Part shown: one piece after another, positions 17,637-25,823 of the stretch
Layout: the number at the start of each line of letters is the position of its first letter
Numbering within the stretch: the first letter of the stretch is position 1
From: Lysobacterales bacterium
GTDB lineage: Bacteria; Pseudomonadota; Gammaproteobacteria; Xanthomonadales; Xanthomonadaceae
Assembly: GCA_017302135.1 (NCBI GenBank)
Contig: JAFLDZ010000021.1
Coordinates: 1-64,000, forward strand
Direction of reading: 5' to 3'
DNA length: 64,000 bases
Made by a program: the position numbers and the translations under genes
Notes under the pieces: generated by a model
Told to the model about the DNA's origin: nothing
The model's input: the letters and a program-made list of their open reading frames with translations, nothing else
The model's database searches: none

Positions 17637-18301
17637 AGCGCACCTGCAGCGAGGCAGGGCAGCAGCGGCATCGACAGGGTGGTCTTCGACACGTCGTTCA
17701 TGCGCTGCAGGTAGGCATGTCCGGCCGCGATATCGCCGAACATCAGTTTCGGCTGCGCGTCGTAGTAGCGGCCCCACTGGTTGTGGTCGTCGGTCAGGCG
17801 CGACGCGTTCGCGTCGGCCAGTTCGACCGTCGCCAGATGCAGGCGGTCGAACGCGTTGCGCAGCTGCCGGGTCGCCGCGAACAGCACCCAGCGGAAACCG
17901 GCGGCATGCAGCCAACAGGTCAGATGCAGGATCAATTCGCGCGCATCGCCGGCGGTCTGCGCACCGAAATTGCCGACTTCGACCAGTTGGTCGCGCATCA
18001 CCGGGCCACCGATGACACGGGCGATGGCGGCCTCGGCGGGCATATCGAGATACTGTTCGACGAACAGCGCGCCTTCGTTGCCGCTGCGCAGCCCGACCGC
18101 CGCCTGCAGCCCGCCCGCCGCGTTGCGGAACGCCAGCAGATGCGGCAGGAAGCGGGTCAGTTCGGCGCCGTAGCGCGCACGGTAGACCTGGGCGATGAAG
18201 GCTTCGGTGTCGGCGCGTCGCGCGTCGTCGACGCCGATCAGGGCGCCGTTCGCGAACCCTTGCGGGCGGCGTGTGGAAACGAAGGGCAGGGTCGGTGTCA
18301 T
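17633..18301 (-). CDS. Thermostable-hemolysin-family protein (operon gene 1)
   Basis: The 222-residue product matches the T_hemolysin family (delta-VPH of Vibrio): an N-terminal FIAQVYRARYGAEL-FLPHLLAFRN, then GALFVEQYLD, the EVGNFGAQ motif, and the late WGRYYDAQPKLMFGDI. No signal peptide is present. The fold is thought to be related to GNAT-type acyltransferases, so despite the name an N-acyltransferase role is plausible; this is inference. It is the first gene of the overlapped four-gene operon with ligase, diiron-oxidase-like and SDR genes. Confidence 0.8.
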   Translation of the reverse strand: MTPTLPFVSTRRPQGFANGALIGVDDARRADTEAFIAQVYRARYGAELTRFLPHLLAFRNAAGGLQAAVGLRSGNEGALFVEQYLDMPAEAAIARVIGGPVMRDQLVEVGNFGAQTAGDARELILHLTCWLHAAGFRWVLFAATRQLRNAFDRLHLATVELADANASRLTDDHNQWGRYYDAQPKLMFGDIAAGHAYLQRMNDVSKTTLSMPLLPCLAAGAL

Positions 18302-18488
18302 GAGGCCGCATCTTCATCGGCCGCGATTAAGCGAAGATGATTCGTTTGTTAGCGGGATGTGAGCGCCGGATTAGACTTTCATTGCGCTGTGACGCGATCG
18401 ACGTTCGGATCGCGCCGCCGATGCGAACGATTGTCGACAAGCGTGTGTCGGTCGTTCGATCGCGAGCAGTGGACGGCCGGACCGGTCT

Positions 18489-19781
18489 TCACGGCGCCGC
18501 GCATGCATTTGCGCGGGCCTGCATCAGTTCGCGGTCGCGCGCATTGGTCGCGAGCGATGCCGCACGTTCGAACTCGCTGCAGGCTTCATCGCGATGTCCG
18601 AGCTGTTCGAGCAGATCGCCGCGCACCGCGTACAGCAGCCCGTAGTCGCGCAGCTGCGCGGCATCGCGCAAGGCGTCGACCAGCGCCAGCGCGGCCACCG
18701 GCCCCTGCGACTTTCCGACGGCGACCGCGCGATTGAGTTCGACGACCGGCGACGGCTGTACCAGCGCCAGCATCGCGTAGAGCGCGGCGATCCGCGACCA
18801 GTCGGTGTCCCCGGCGCGCGGCGCACGCGCATGGCATGCGGCGATGGCGGCCTGCAGCGCGTACCGGCCCTGCGCGCCACCGAGCCGCTGCGCCGTGGCC
18901 AGTGCATTCAGGCCGCGCTGGATCTGCAGGCGGTCCCAGCGCGCGCGATCCTGTTCCAGCAGCAGGACCGGACTGCCGTCGGCGGCGATGCGTGCCTTGG
19001 CGCGCGACGCCTGCAGTTCCATCAGCGCCAACAGACCCGCCGCTTCGGCTTGCTGCGGCAGCAGGCCGACCAGCACGCGCCCCAGCCGCAGCGCTTCCTC
19101 GCACAGCGCCGGCCGCATCCAGTCTTCGCCGGTGCTGGCCGCATAGCCTTCGTTGAAGACCAGATAGATCACTTCCAGCACCGCATCGAGGCGTTCGGCC
19201 AGCGCGGCCTTGCGCGGCACCTCGAACGGCACCCGTTTCTCCGCCAGCGTGCGCTTGGCGCGGACGATGCGTTGCGCCACGGTCGCCTCCGGCTGCAGGA
19301 AGGCGCGTGCGATCTCCGCCGTGGTCAAACCGCCGAGCAGGCGCAACGTCAGCGCGACCCGCGATTCCAGCGGCAGCGCCGGATGGCAGGCGACGAACAC
19401 CAGCCGCAGCAGATCGTCGCCGATGTCGTCGTCGGCATGCGCGTCCGCGCTGTCGTCTGTGGAATCGTGGACCATGCCCGCTCCGTGCAACTGCAGTTCC
19501 GCAGCGTATTCGGCCTGCTTGCCCGCATGCAGCGCGCGTTGACGCAGATGGTCGATGGCGCGGTGTTTCGCCGTCGCCATCAGCCACGCCGCCGGATTGT
19601 CCGGCAGGCCGTCGCGCGGCCAGCGCTGCAATGCCGCGATCAGCACGTCCTGCGCCAGTTCCTCGGCGGTGTCGATGTCGCCGGTCATGCGCGCGATGCG
19701 TGCGACCAGTCGCGGCGATTCCATCCGCCACAGCGCGTCGAGGCTGCGATGGAGGCGGTCGCCGGTCATCGCGCCGGTCAT
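18489..19781 (-). CDS. ECF42-type RNA polymerase sigma factor
   Basis: A 430-residue alternative sigma factor. Region 2 lies at about residues 15-80 (DTAEELAQDVLIAALQRW, ATAKHRAIDHLRQ) and region 4 at about 120-185 (LPLESRVALTLRLLGGLTTAEIARAFL). An unusually long C-terminal extension with helical repeats follows (VFNEGYAAS…, LNRAVAVGKSQGP…), which is the mark of the ECF42 group. Such factors have no anti-sigma factor; the extension is needed for activity, and their targets are YCII/DGPF genes like those upstream here. It is the last gene of that operon, 28 bases after the DUF1428 gene. Confidence 0.88.
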   Translation of the reverse strand: MTGAMTGDRLHRSLDALWRMESPRLVARIARMTGDIDTAEELAQDVLIAALQRWPRDGLPDNPAAWLMATAKHRAIDHLRQRALHAGKQAEYAAELQLHGAGMVHDSTDDSADAHADDDIGDDLLRLVFVACHPALPLESRVALTLRLLGGLTTAEIARAFLQPEATVAQRIVRAKRTLAEKRVPFEVPRKAALAERLDAVLEVIYLVFNEGYAASTGEDWMRPALCEEALRLGRVLVGLLPQQAEAAGLLALMELQASRAKARIAADGSPVLLLEQDRARWDRLQIQRGLNALATAQRLGGAQGRYALQAAIAACHARAPRAGDTDWSRIAALYAMLALVQPSPVVELNRAVAVGKSQGPVAALALVDALRDAAQLRDYGLLYAVRGDLLEQLGHRDEACSEFERAASLATNARDRELMQARANACAAP

Positions 19782-19809
19782 CGCGGTCGCGGCGTCGCCC
19801 GGATCATGC

Positions 19810-20166
19810 TCACAGCGTGACGACAGGCTTGAAGCCGCCCCAGAACATCCGCTTGCCGTCGAACGGCATGGATTTGGGATCCATCGATGCCAGTCGCGGG
19901 TCGGCCATCACCTGCTTGTTGATCTTGTCGCGTTGCGCGCGGGACTTGTAGACGATCCAGGAGAACACCACCACTTCGTCGGCTTTGAGCTTCACCGCCT
20001 GCGGAAACGAGGTGAGCTTGCCTGGCATCACGTCGTCGGCGACGCACTCGACGTATTCGAGCGCGCCGTACTCTTTCCAGATCTTTCCGGCCTTGCGGGC
20101 CAGTTTGCGGTAGGCGGCGAGATTTTTTTTCGGTACCGGAAGAACGAATCCATCGACATAGGACAT
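19810..20166 (-). CDS. DUF1428 protein
   Basis: A 118-residue protein of the DUF1428 family, a dimeric alpha-beta barrel related to YCII and antibiotic monooxygenase folds. Typical wording is MSYVDGFVLPVPKKN at the start, EYGALEYVECVADDV, and a C-terminal MPFDGKRMFWGGF. An AGGAAAG ribosome site precedes the ATG. The biochemical role is unknown. It is the fifth gene in the operon led by YCII at 21823 and lies immediately before the sigma factor gene. Confidence 0.85.
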   Translation of the reverse strand: MSYVDGFVLPVPKKNLAAYRKLARKAGKIWKEYGALEYVECVADDVMPGKLTSFPQAVKLKADEVVVFSWIVYKSRAQRDKINKQVMADPRLASMDPKSMPFDGKRMFWGGFKPVVTL

Positions 20167-20264
20167 GGCACTTTCCTCATTCATGGGCGGGCGCACGGGC
20201 CCGCAAGTGGATCGACAGCCGCTCGGCAGCGTCGACTGAAACCTGTGCTGGCGGGCGACCGCGA

Positions 20265-20489
20265 CTACGTTTTCCCGCCGGCCCGAACCCATCCGCGATC
20301 CTTGAAGACCGCCCAGATCGCCATCGAATGTCCGTGGCCCAGTTGATATGTCCCTTTCAGCCAGGCGACGAGTTCGGTTGCGGTCATGTCGGGCCGGTAG
20401 ACGCCGTCCCTGGTCGCTTCCGCCTTGAAATCCTCGGGTGATTTGCCGGTCTTTGCCTGGATATTGTCGAGGTACGCCTGGAAGGTCAT
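20265..20489 (-). CDS. DUF4287 protein
   Basis: A 74-residue cytoplasmic protein fitting DUF4287: starts with TFQAYLDNIQAKTGKSPEDF, has ELVAWLKGTYQLGHGHSMAI in the middle. It is often found with YCII and VOC proteins in small stress operons. It starts at an ATG with AGGA upstream. Function is unknown. Confidence 0.85.
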   Translation of the reverse strand: MTFQAYLDNIQAKTGKSPEDFKAEATRDGVYRPDMTATELVAWLKGTYQLGHGHSMAIWAVFKDRGWVRAGGKT

Positions 20490-20533
20490 GTCGCTGTCCT
20501 CGGTAGGTTTCGAGTGGGTTCGGGGGCTGCGCT

Positions 20534-20956
20534 TCAGGCCGTCGGCATCGCCGACTCGTCCATCCAGAAGACTTCCCACTGGTGGCCGTCGAGATCCTCG
20601 AAGCCGTGCTGGTACATGAAACCGTGGTCGTTGATCTCCATCGGCGTGGCCGCGCCGGCGGCGACCGCTTTCGCCATTATCGCGTCGACCTCTTCGCGCG
20701 ATTCGCAGGAGATCGCCAGCAGCGTTTCGGTTGCGGCGCGCGCATCGGCAACCGGTTTTTTCGTGAAACCGGCGAAGAACGGCTTCGTCAGCAACATCAC
20801 CTGGATGTGTTCGGAAATCACCAGGCAGGTAGCGTTCTCGTTGGTGAACTTCGGATTGAAGCCGAAGCCCAGCGCGGTGAAGAACGCGATGGTGCGGTCG
20901 AGGTTTTCGACCGGCAGATTGACGAACAGCTGGCGGGGTTTGGACGGGTGGGTCAT
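20534..20956 (-). CDS. VOC-superfamily protein (glyoxalase-like)
   Basis: A 140-residue single-polypeptide vicinal-oxygen-chelate protein with paired beta-alpha-beta-beta-beta modules: LFVNLPVENLDRTIAFFTALGF at the start and GFMYQHGFEDLDGHQWEVFWMD at the end, where the His and Glu would be metal ligands. Related members act on antibiotics or toxic aldehydes, but the substrate is unknown. The ATG overlaps the stop of the preceding VOC gene (ATGA). Confidence 0.85.
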   Translation of the reverse strand: MTHPSKPRQLFVNLPVENLDRTIAFFTALGFGFNPKFTNENATCLVISEHIQVMLLTKPFFAGFTKKPVADARAATETLLAISCESREEVDAIMAKAVAAGAATPMEINDHGFMYQHGFEDLDGHQWEVFWMDESAMPTA

Positions 20957-21369
20957 GGCTCGGACTCCTTCATGCAGTTGATCATCCACGGTTTTCCGAA
21001 GCGGTCGGTGAACGCGGCCCAACGATGCGCCCAGAACGTTTCCTGCAGCGGCATCTGCACCTCGCCGCCTGCGGACAGGGCGTGGTAGATGCGCTCGGCT
21101 TCATCGATCGAATCCAGCGAAATATTGACGCAGGTGCCCTGGCCGCTGGCGGTATGCGGCGGCGGGCCGTCGGCGCCCATCAGCACCGCGTCGCCTGCCT
21201 CCAATCGGCAATGCATGATCAGGCCGTGGCTGTCGGCCGGCATTTCATCGCGCATCGGCGAGTCGCCGTAGGTCATGCGCATCGCGATTTCGCCCTTGAA
21301 GATGTCGCGATAGACGTCGAAGGCCGCACGACAATTGCCGTCGAAGTTGAGATAGGCGATGAATTGCAT
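20953..21369 (-). CDS. VOC-superfamily PhnB-like protein
   Basis: A 138-residue protein of the PhnB-like (3-demethylubiquinone-9 3-methyltransferase-like) VOC branch: FIAYLNFDGNCRAAFDVYRDIF at the start, LMGADGPPP and ISLDSIDEAERIYHALSAGG in the middle, and WAHRWAAFTDRFGKPWMINC at the end. A GGGAGA ribosome site is present. Despite the family name it is not a methyltransferase. It is the second gene of the sigma-factor operon. Confidence 0.87.
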   Translation of the reverse strand: MQFIAYLNFDGNCRAAFDVYRDIFKGEIAMRMTYGDSPMRDEMPADSHGLIMHCRLEAGDAVLMGADGPPPHTASGQGTCVNISLDSIDEAERIYHALSAGGEVQMPLQETFWAHRWAAFTDRFGKPWMINCMKESEP

Positions 21370-21397
21370 GGGGATCTCCCGGGATGTGAGGGTGGTG

Positions 21398-21823
21398 TCA
21401 GTTGGGGTCGGTCAGGCGGTCCCGCAGCCGGTCTTCCTGCTCGCGAAGCTCCTGGGTGAAGGCCTCGCCGAAGTCGTCGGCCTCGTACAGCGGCCGGATC
21501 TCGATCTCGCTCGGGCCCGGATGCGGGTTCGGGCAGCGGCGCACCCATTCGATGGCTTCGTCGATCGAGCGCACCTGCCACAGCCAGAAGCCGGCGATCT
21601 GTTCCCCCGCCTCCGTGAACGGACCGTCGATCACCCGCCGCTGCGGGCCGTTGAACTGCACGCGCACGCCCTGCGCGGTGGGTTTCAGGCCTTCGCCCGC
21701 CAGCATCACGCCGGCATTGACCAGATCTTCGTTGAAGCGGCCCATCGCCGTCAGCAGATCCTGATCCGGCAGGACGCCGGCTTCGGAGTCGGCGGTGGCC
21801 TTCACGATCACCATCACTTTCAT
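21398..21823 (-). CDS. YCII (DGPF) family protein, operon gene 1
   Basis: A 141-residue YCII-related protein with the signature VIDGPFTEAGEQIAGFWLWQVRS and SEIEIRPLYE near the C-terminus. DGPF proteins are the usual genomic partners and regulatory targets of ECF42 sigma factors. The gene starts the minus-strand operon (YCII, VOC, VOC, DUF4287, DUF1428, sigma factor), and a candidate ECF42 promoter lies about 65 bases upstream. The function of these proteins is not established. Confidence 0.88.
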   Translation of the reverse strand: MKVMVIVKATADSEAGVLPDQDLLTAMGRFNEDLVNAGVMLAGEGLKPTAQGVRVQFNGPQRRVIDGPFTEAGEQIAGFWLWQVRSIDEAIEWVRRCPNPHPGPSEIEIRPLYEADDFGEAFTQELREQEDRLRDRLTDPN

Positions 21824-21885
21824 CGTCTCGTCCTCGCTGGTGAGGGGCCCGTAGCGGGTCCGTTGATGTGGTTCATATCCATCAC

Positions 21886-21912
21886 GACGAACGGGGAGAC
21901 GCGGAATCGACA
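21886..21912 (-). promoter_or_regulatory. Candidate ECF42 promoter
   Basis: Read on the minus strand, TGTCGA (21912-21907) is followed after exactly 17 bases by CGTC (21889-21886). As I recall them, ECF42 promoters have TGTCGA at -35 and a CGTC-like -10. Transcription would start near 21878 and run into YCII and the operon ending in the sigma factor gene, giving autoregulation. Confidence 0.6.
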
Positions 21913-21982
21913 CGGCGATGAAAAATATTTTTCGCGGCCGCTCGGGCATCATAGACGGGTGTCGAACCCAAGAGGAATGGCG

Positions 21983-22357
21983 ATGCAATACCTGCTGCTG
22001 GTCTATACCGATCCCGAGTTGATGGCGACCCTGCCGCAGGCGGAATACGACCGTCTGATGCACGGCTGCATCACTCATGCCGACGAGCTGCGCGAAGGCG
22101 GTTGCCTGCTCGGTTCGCAGCAGTTGGAAGCGCCTGCACAGGCGCGCACCGTGCGCGTCCGCGAGGGCGCGGCGCGGGTGACTGATGGCCCATTCGCGGA
22201 AACAAAGGAGGTGCTGGCGGGTTTCAATCTGATCGAAGCGGACAGCATGGAGGAGGCGGTGCGGATCGCGCACGAGTTTCCGTGGATCCGGTTCGGCAGT
22301 ATCGAGGTGCGGCCGGTGCGCGATTTCGATGCGGTGCGCAGGCGGGTGGGGGCGTGA
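21983..22357 (+). CDS. YCII (DGPF) family protein, divergent
   Basis: A second YCII-related protein, 124 residues, on the opposite strand: MQYLLLVYTDPELMATLP at the start, VTDGPFAETKEVLAGFNLIEA with the DGPF motif, and GSIEVRPVRDF at the end. The ATG at 21983 is chosen over 21977 because AGAGG stands seven bases before it. It faces away from the sigma-factor operon and is probably part of the same regulon, but no matching promoter is visible on this strand. Confidence 0.87.
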   Translation: MQYLLLVYTDPELMATLPQAEYDRLMHGCITHADELREGGCLLGSQQLEAPAQARTVRVREGAARVTDGPFAETKEVLAGFNLIEADSMEEAVRIAHEFPWIRFGSIEVRPVRDFDAVRRRVGA

Positions 22358-22406
22358 GGGGTTGGGTCGCTTTTCTCTACCTGTACACCATCACGCACCC
22401 CCCCCA

Positions 22407-23123
22407 TCACTGATTCACATCCCGATAAAGCAGCATCGCAGCAAGCTGCTGCTCCTTCTCGTCATCAAATCCACACGTCGCCGTCCATTCCGCCGGATTC
22501 TCGTAAGTTCCGAACAGCATGTCCCACCAGACGATATCGCCGTAGTTGTTCCTGTGGCGGCCGTACTGATGATGGAGACGGTGCATCTCCGGACGCTGGA
22601 AGACATAGCCGATCCAGCGCGGCGTTCTCACGCTGGTGTGGTAGAAAAACTCGCCGAGCGCCGTGCACAGCGTATAGATCGCGGCTGCCTCCATCGACAG
22701 CCCGAGCAGCGTGTAGACGAGCAGACTGCCGATCAGTGAATTGACCACCATCTCGCCCGGATGCTTGTAGAACGAGGTCGCGACTTCCAGCCGCTGCGGG
22801 CTGTGGTGGATCTGGTGGAACCCGCGCCAGAGCAGATCGACTTCGTGACGCCAGCGATGCCACCAATAGAACACGAACGTGGCGATGAAATACGCAAGCA
22901 GACCGCCGACTGCGGGCGGCACGTGCGCCGAGAGATGGAACAGCGACGCCGAGGACAGCCAGCGCTCCCAGCTCACGCCCGCGAGCAGTACGACGCCCAG
23001 CTGGACGGCATTGACCAGTACCACGCGCAGCGGCCAGGTCCTGACCTTGGGCAGCGGCCAGCCCGGGAACAGCCGCTCGACGATGAAACACAGCGCGAAC
23101 GCGGCAAAGATGATCTTCAGCAT
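22407..23123 (-). CDS. Sterol desaturase/fatty acid hydroxylase family membrane protein
   Basis: A 238-residue integral membrane diiron enzyme. Hydrophobic helices lie at about 1-18, 30-47, 68-86 and 133-160. The histidine clusters are in place: HRWRHEVDLLWRGFHQIHHS (HxxxH and HxxHH) and HRLHHQYGRHRNNYGD. Members hydroxylate or desaturate lipids, carotenoids or ether lipids using O2; the substrate cannot be told here. It converges with the YCII gene at 22357. Confidence 0.87.
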   Translation of the reverse strand: MLKIIFAAFALCFIVERLFPGWPLPKVRTWPLRVVLVNAVQLGVVLLAGVSWERWLSSASLFHLSAHVPPAVGGLLAYFIATFVFYWWHRWRHEVDLLWRGFHQIHHSPQRLEVATSFYKHPGEMVVNSLIGSLLVYTLLGLSMEAAAIYTLCTALGEFFYHTSVRTPRWIGYVFQRPEMHRLHHQYGRHRNNYGDIVWWDMLFGTYENPAEWTATCGFDDEKEQQLAAMLLYRDVNQ

Positions 23124-23323
23124 GGCCTGCACTCCAATCGCCGGTGTGTGCGGAGACACAGCAAGGCTGGAGGCGATCGGGCAGGACTCAATTCCGGATG
23201 CGACGTGTAGTGTGCTGCGCCACGCCGCGTATCGGATGCCGATACCGCAGGGGTGCCGGCGGGGCTCCGGCAGACCAGCGCGCCACGCTTGCCGCCGCTG
23301 CGTCCGCTTGCCATGATCCGTTG

Positions 23324-24151
23324 GTGCGCGATGACCTAGACCTTGCCGTTCGATCGTCCACCGAGGATCCGCAGAGCCTGATCGGGCCGCACGATCCTCC
23401 GGTCTGGACCTGTTTGCCCGGCGCATCCACCCGGGCCCTGCTGCTGTGCGATCACGCTTCCGCCGTCGTGCCGGCCAAGCTCGCGCAGCTCGGGCTGCCC
23501 GAGCCCGCCTTCCGCGAGCACATCGCCGTCGACCTGCATGCCGCCGCCGTCACCCGCCTGCTCGCCGCGCGTCTGGGCCTGCCCGCGTTCCTGCATGGCT
23601 ACTCGCGGCTGGTCATCGACGCCAACCGGTATTTCGACGACGCCACCCTGTGCCCCGCGCACAGCGACGGCACCACCGTTCCGGGCAATCTCGATCTGGA
23701 TCACGCCGCGCGGCGACAGCGCTGGCAGCAGATCCACCAGCCGTATCACCGCGCCATTGCCGATTGGCTGCGGCCGCACCTCGATGCCGGCGCGTTCCCG
23801 GCGCTGATCTCCATCCACAGCTTCGCACCGGAACTCGGCGGGCAGAGTCGGCGCTGGCCGATCTCGGTGCTGTGGAACGAGGATGGCCGCATCGCACGGC
23901 CGTTCATGGATGCGCTGCGCGCGCTCGACGGTCTGGACGTCGGCGACAACGAACCGTATTCCGGTCGCGTCGGTTTCGGTTACACCATCGCCGAACACGC
24001 CGAGGCGCATGGCTTGCCGCATCTGCTGATCGAGTTGCGACAGGATCTGCTCGACAGCGCGACCCGGCGCGAGCAGTGGGCCGATCTGATCGCGCGAAGA
24101 CTCGCTCCGCTGCTCGACGATCCGGCGCTGTACCGCCGGTTTCGCGCATAG
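23324..24151 (+). CDS. N-formylglutamate amidohydrolase family protein
   Basis: A 275-residue FGase-family zinc hydrolase. Recognisable segments are LLLCDHASAVVP, VDLHAAAVT, YSRLVIDANRYFDD, ISIHSFAPEL and the C-terminal HLLIELRQDLL. The classical enzyme removes the formyl group from N-formylglutamate in histidine degradation, but no hut gene is nearby. A GTG at 23324 is the likely start; a TTG just before it is equally possible, and the upstream frame lacks similarity. It is 25 bases ahead of an ATP-grasp ligase, which suggests that this pair acts on a peptide-like amide instead. Confidence 0.78.
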   Translation: MRDDLDLAVRSSTEDPQSLIGPHDPPVWTCLPGASTRALLLCDHASAVVPAKLAQLGLPEPAFREHIAVDLHAAAVTRLLAARLGLPAFLHGYSRLVIDANRYFDDATLCPAHSDGTTVPGNLDLDHAARRQRWQQIHQPYHRAIADWLRPHLDAGAFPALISIHSFAPELGGQSRRWPISVLWNEDGRIARPFMDALRALDGLDVGDNEPYSGRVGFGYTIAEHAEAHGLPHLLIELRQDLLDSATRREQWADLIARRLAPLLDDPALYRRFRA

Positions 24152-24176
24152 GCGCATTTCAGGGAAGGGGGCGGCG

Positions 24177-25757
24177 ATGGGCGATGACGATCGAGATTCC
24201 GGTTTCGGGCGCGGCTCCCATCAACAGCCCGGCTCCGAACGCGAGCGCGAGATCTTCCTCTCGCTGCAGACACGGCTGGAGCCGATGTTCCGCGAGGTCT
24301 ACGCCGATCCGCTGGCCGAACGCACGGTCGTCGTCATTCCCGGCCTGAGTCTGGATCAGGAAACCTTGGCGCACATCGTCGGCGTGTCGCACTACGAGGA
24401 GCGCCAGCTCAGCATGCTGATGCTGCTGCGGCTGCCGCGCACCCGCGTGGTGTTCGTCACCAGCACGCCCGTGGATCCGGTGATCATCGACTATTACCTC
24501 AGTCTGCTGTCCGGTATTCCCAGCGATCACGCGCGTCGGCGCCTGACGCTGCTCTCGGCCTACGATTCCAGCGCGCGATCGCTGACCTCGAAGGTCCTCG
24601 CCCGGCCGCGCCTGCTGCAGCGCATCCGCGATGCCGTTGCCGATCCGGCCACCGCGCATCTGAGCTGTTTCAATGCGACCGACGAAGAAGTTGCGCTTGC
24701 GGTGCGGCTGGGCATCCCGCTGTACGCCTGCGATCCGGCGTTGGCGGGGTTCGGCACCAAGAGCGGCAGTCGGCGCGCGTTCCGCGACGCGGGCGTGCCG
24801 CTGCCGGACGGGTCCGAGGGGCTGCGCAATCTCGATGAACTGTACGCGGCGCTCGCTGCGCTGAAGCAGCGCAATCCGGATTTGCGTCGCGCGGTGATCA
24901 AACTCGAAGAAGGGTTTTCGGGCGAAGGCAACGCCGTGTTCGATTTCGACAAGAGCCAAGCCGATGCGGTCGTGCCTGCTCGGATCGGACACGACTGGAT
25001 CGAACGCGAGATGCCGCACCGGCTGGCGCCGGAAGCGGTCGGCCTGAGCATCGAGGCTTATCTGGCGAAGTTCGCGAAGATGGGCGGTGTGGCCGAGGCG
25101 TGGCTGGAAGGCGAAGACAAGCGCTCGCCGTCGGTGCAGATGCGGATCACGCCGATCGGCACGCTCGAAATCATTTCCACCCACGACCAGCTGCTCGGCG
25201 GCCACAGCGGACAAGTCTTTCTCGGCAGCACGTTTCCCGCCGATGCGCGCTATCGCGGCTCGCTGCAGGCGGCCGGCGCGCGGATCGGCGAGATCCTGCG
25301 CAGCAGCGGCGTTCTCGGCCGTTTCAGCGTCGATTTCATCACCGTGCGGGAAGGCGACGCATGGCAGCACCATGCGATCGAGATCAATCTGCGCAAGGGC
25401 GGCACCACGCTGCCGTTCCAGATGCTGCAATTCCTCACCGCCGGCCGCTACGACCCGGAGCGCTGCGAGTTCCTCACCCCGACCGGCCAGCAGCGCGTGT
25501 ATTACGCCACCGACAATCTGTGCCGGCCGGAGTATCGCAAGCTCACTCCCGACGATCTCGTCGATCTGATCGTCGAGCATCGCCTGCACTTCGATCCCAC
25601 GCAGCAGCAGGGCGTGGTTTTCAACCTGATCGGCGCGCTCAGCGAATTCGGCAAGCTGAGTCTGATCAGCATCGCCGACACCCACGCGAATGCCGAAGAC
25701 CTTTACCGGCGCACGGTCGCGGTGATCGATCGCGAGGTCGGCGTCGAGCGCGATTGA
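24177..25757 (+). CDS. ATP-grasp peptide ligase (PGM1-related)
   Basis: A 526-residue protein of the PGM1-related ATP-grasp group. The N-terminal third holds TVVVIPGLSLDQETLAHIVGVSHYEERQL, typical of this group. The ATP-grasp part contains GTKSGSRRAFRDAGVPLPDG, AVIKLEEGFSGEGN and the metal-binding HHAIEINLRKGGTTLPFQMLQFL near residue 400. Such enzymes ligate an amine to a carboxylate through acyl-phosphate; PGM1 itself builds a peptide antibiotic. The start ATG follows an AGGGAAGGGGG purine run. It is paired with the amidohydrolase gene upstream, and the product is unknown. Confidence 0.82.
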   Translation: MGDDDRDSGFGRGSHQQPGSEREREIFLSLQTRLEPMFREVYADPLAERTVVVIPGLSLDQETLAHIVGVSHYEERQLSMLMLLRLPRTRVVFVTSTPVDPVIIDYYLSLLSGIPSDHARRRLTLLSAYDSSARSLTSKVLARPRLLQRIRDAVADPATAHLSCFNATDEEVALAVRLGIPLYACDPALAGFGTKSGSRRAFRDAGVPLPDGSEGLRNLDELYAALAALKQRNPDLRRAVIKLEEGFSGEGNAVFDFDKSQADAVVPARIGHDWIEREMPHRLAPEAVGLSIEAYLAKFAKMGGVAEAWLEGEDKRSPSVQMRITPIGTLEIISTHDQLLGGHSGQVFLGSTFPADARYRGSLQAAGARIGEILRSSGVLGRFSVDFITVREGDAWQHHAIEINLRKGGTTLPFQMLQFLTAGRYDPERCEFLTPTGQQRVYYATDNLCRPEYRKLTPDDLVDLIVEHRLHFDPTQQQGVVFNLIGALSEFGKLSLISIADTHANAEDLYRRTVAVIDREVGVERD

Positions 25758-25823
25758 TCGCACCGGTTGATTCCGGCCGATCACCGTGTCGCGTTCGCGG
25801 TGCAGCGATCGGCGCGCCGCGCT

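Noticed and set aside
21960..21965. TGTCGA as a -35 for the plus-strand YCII gene
   Set aside because: It is only 18 bases before the ATG and no -10 follows at the right distance.
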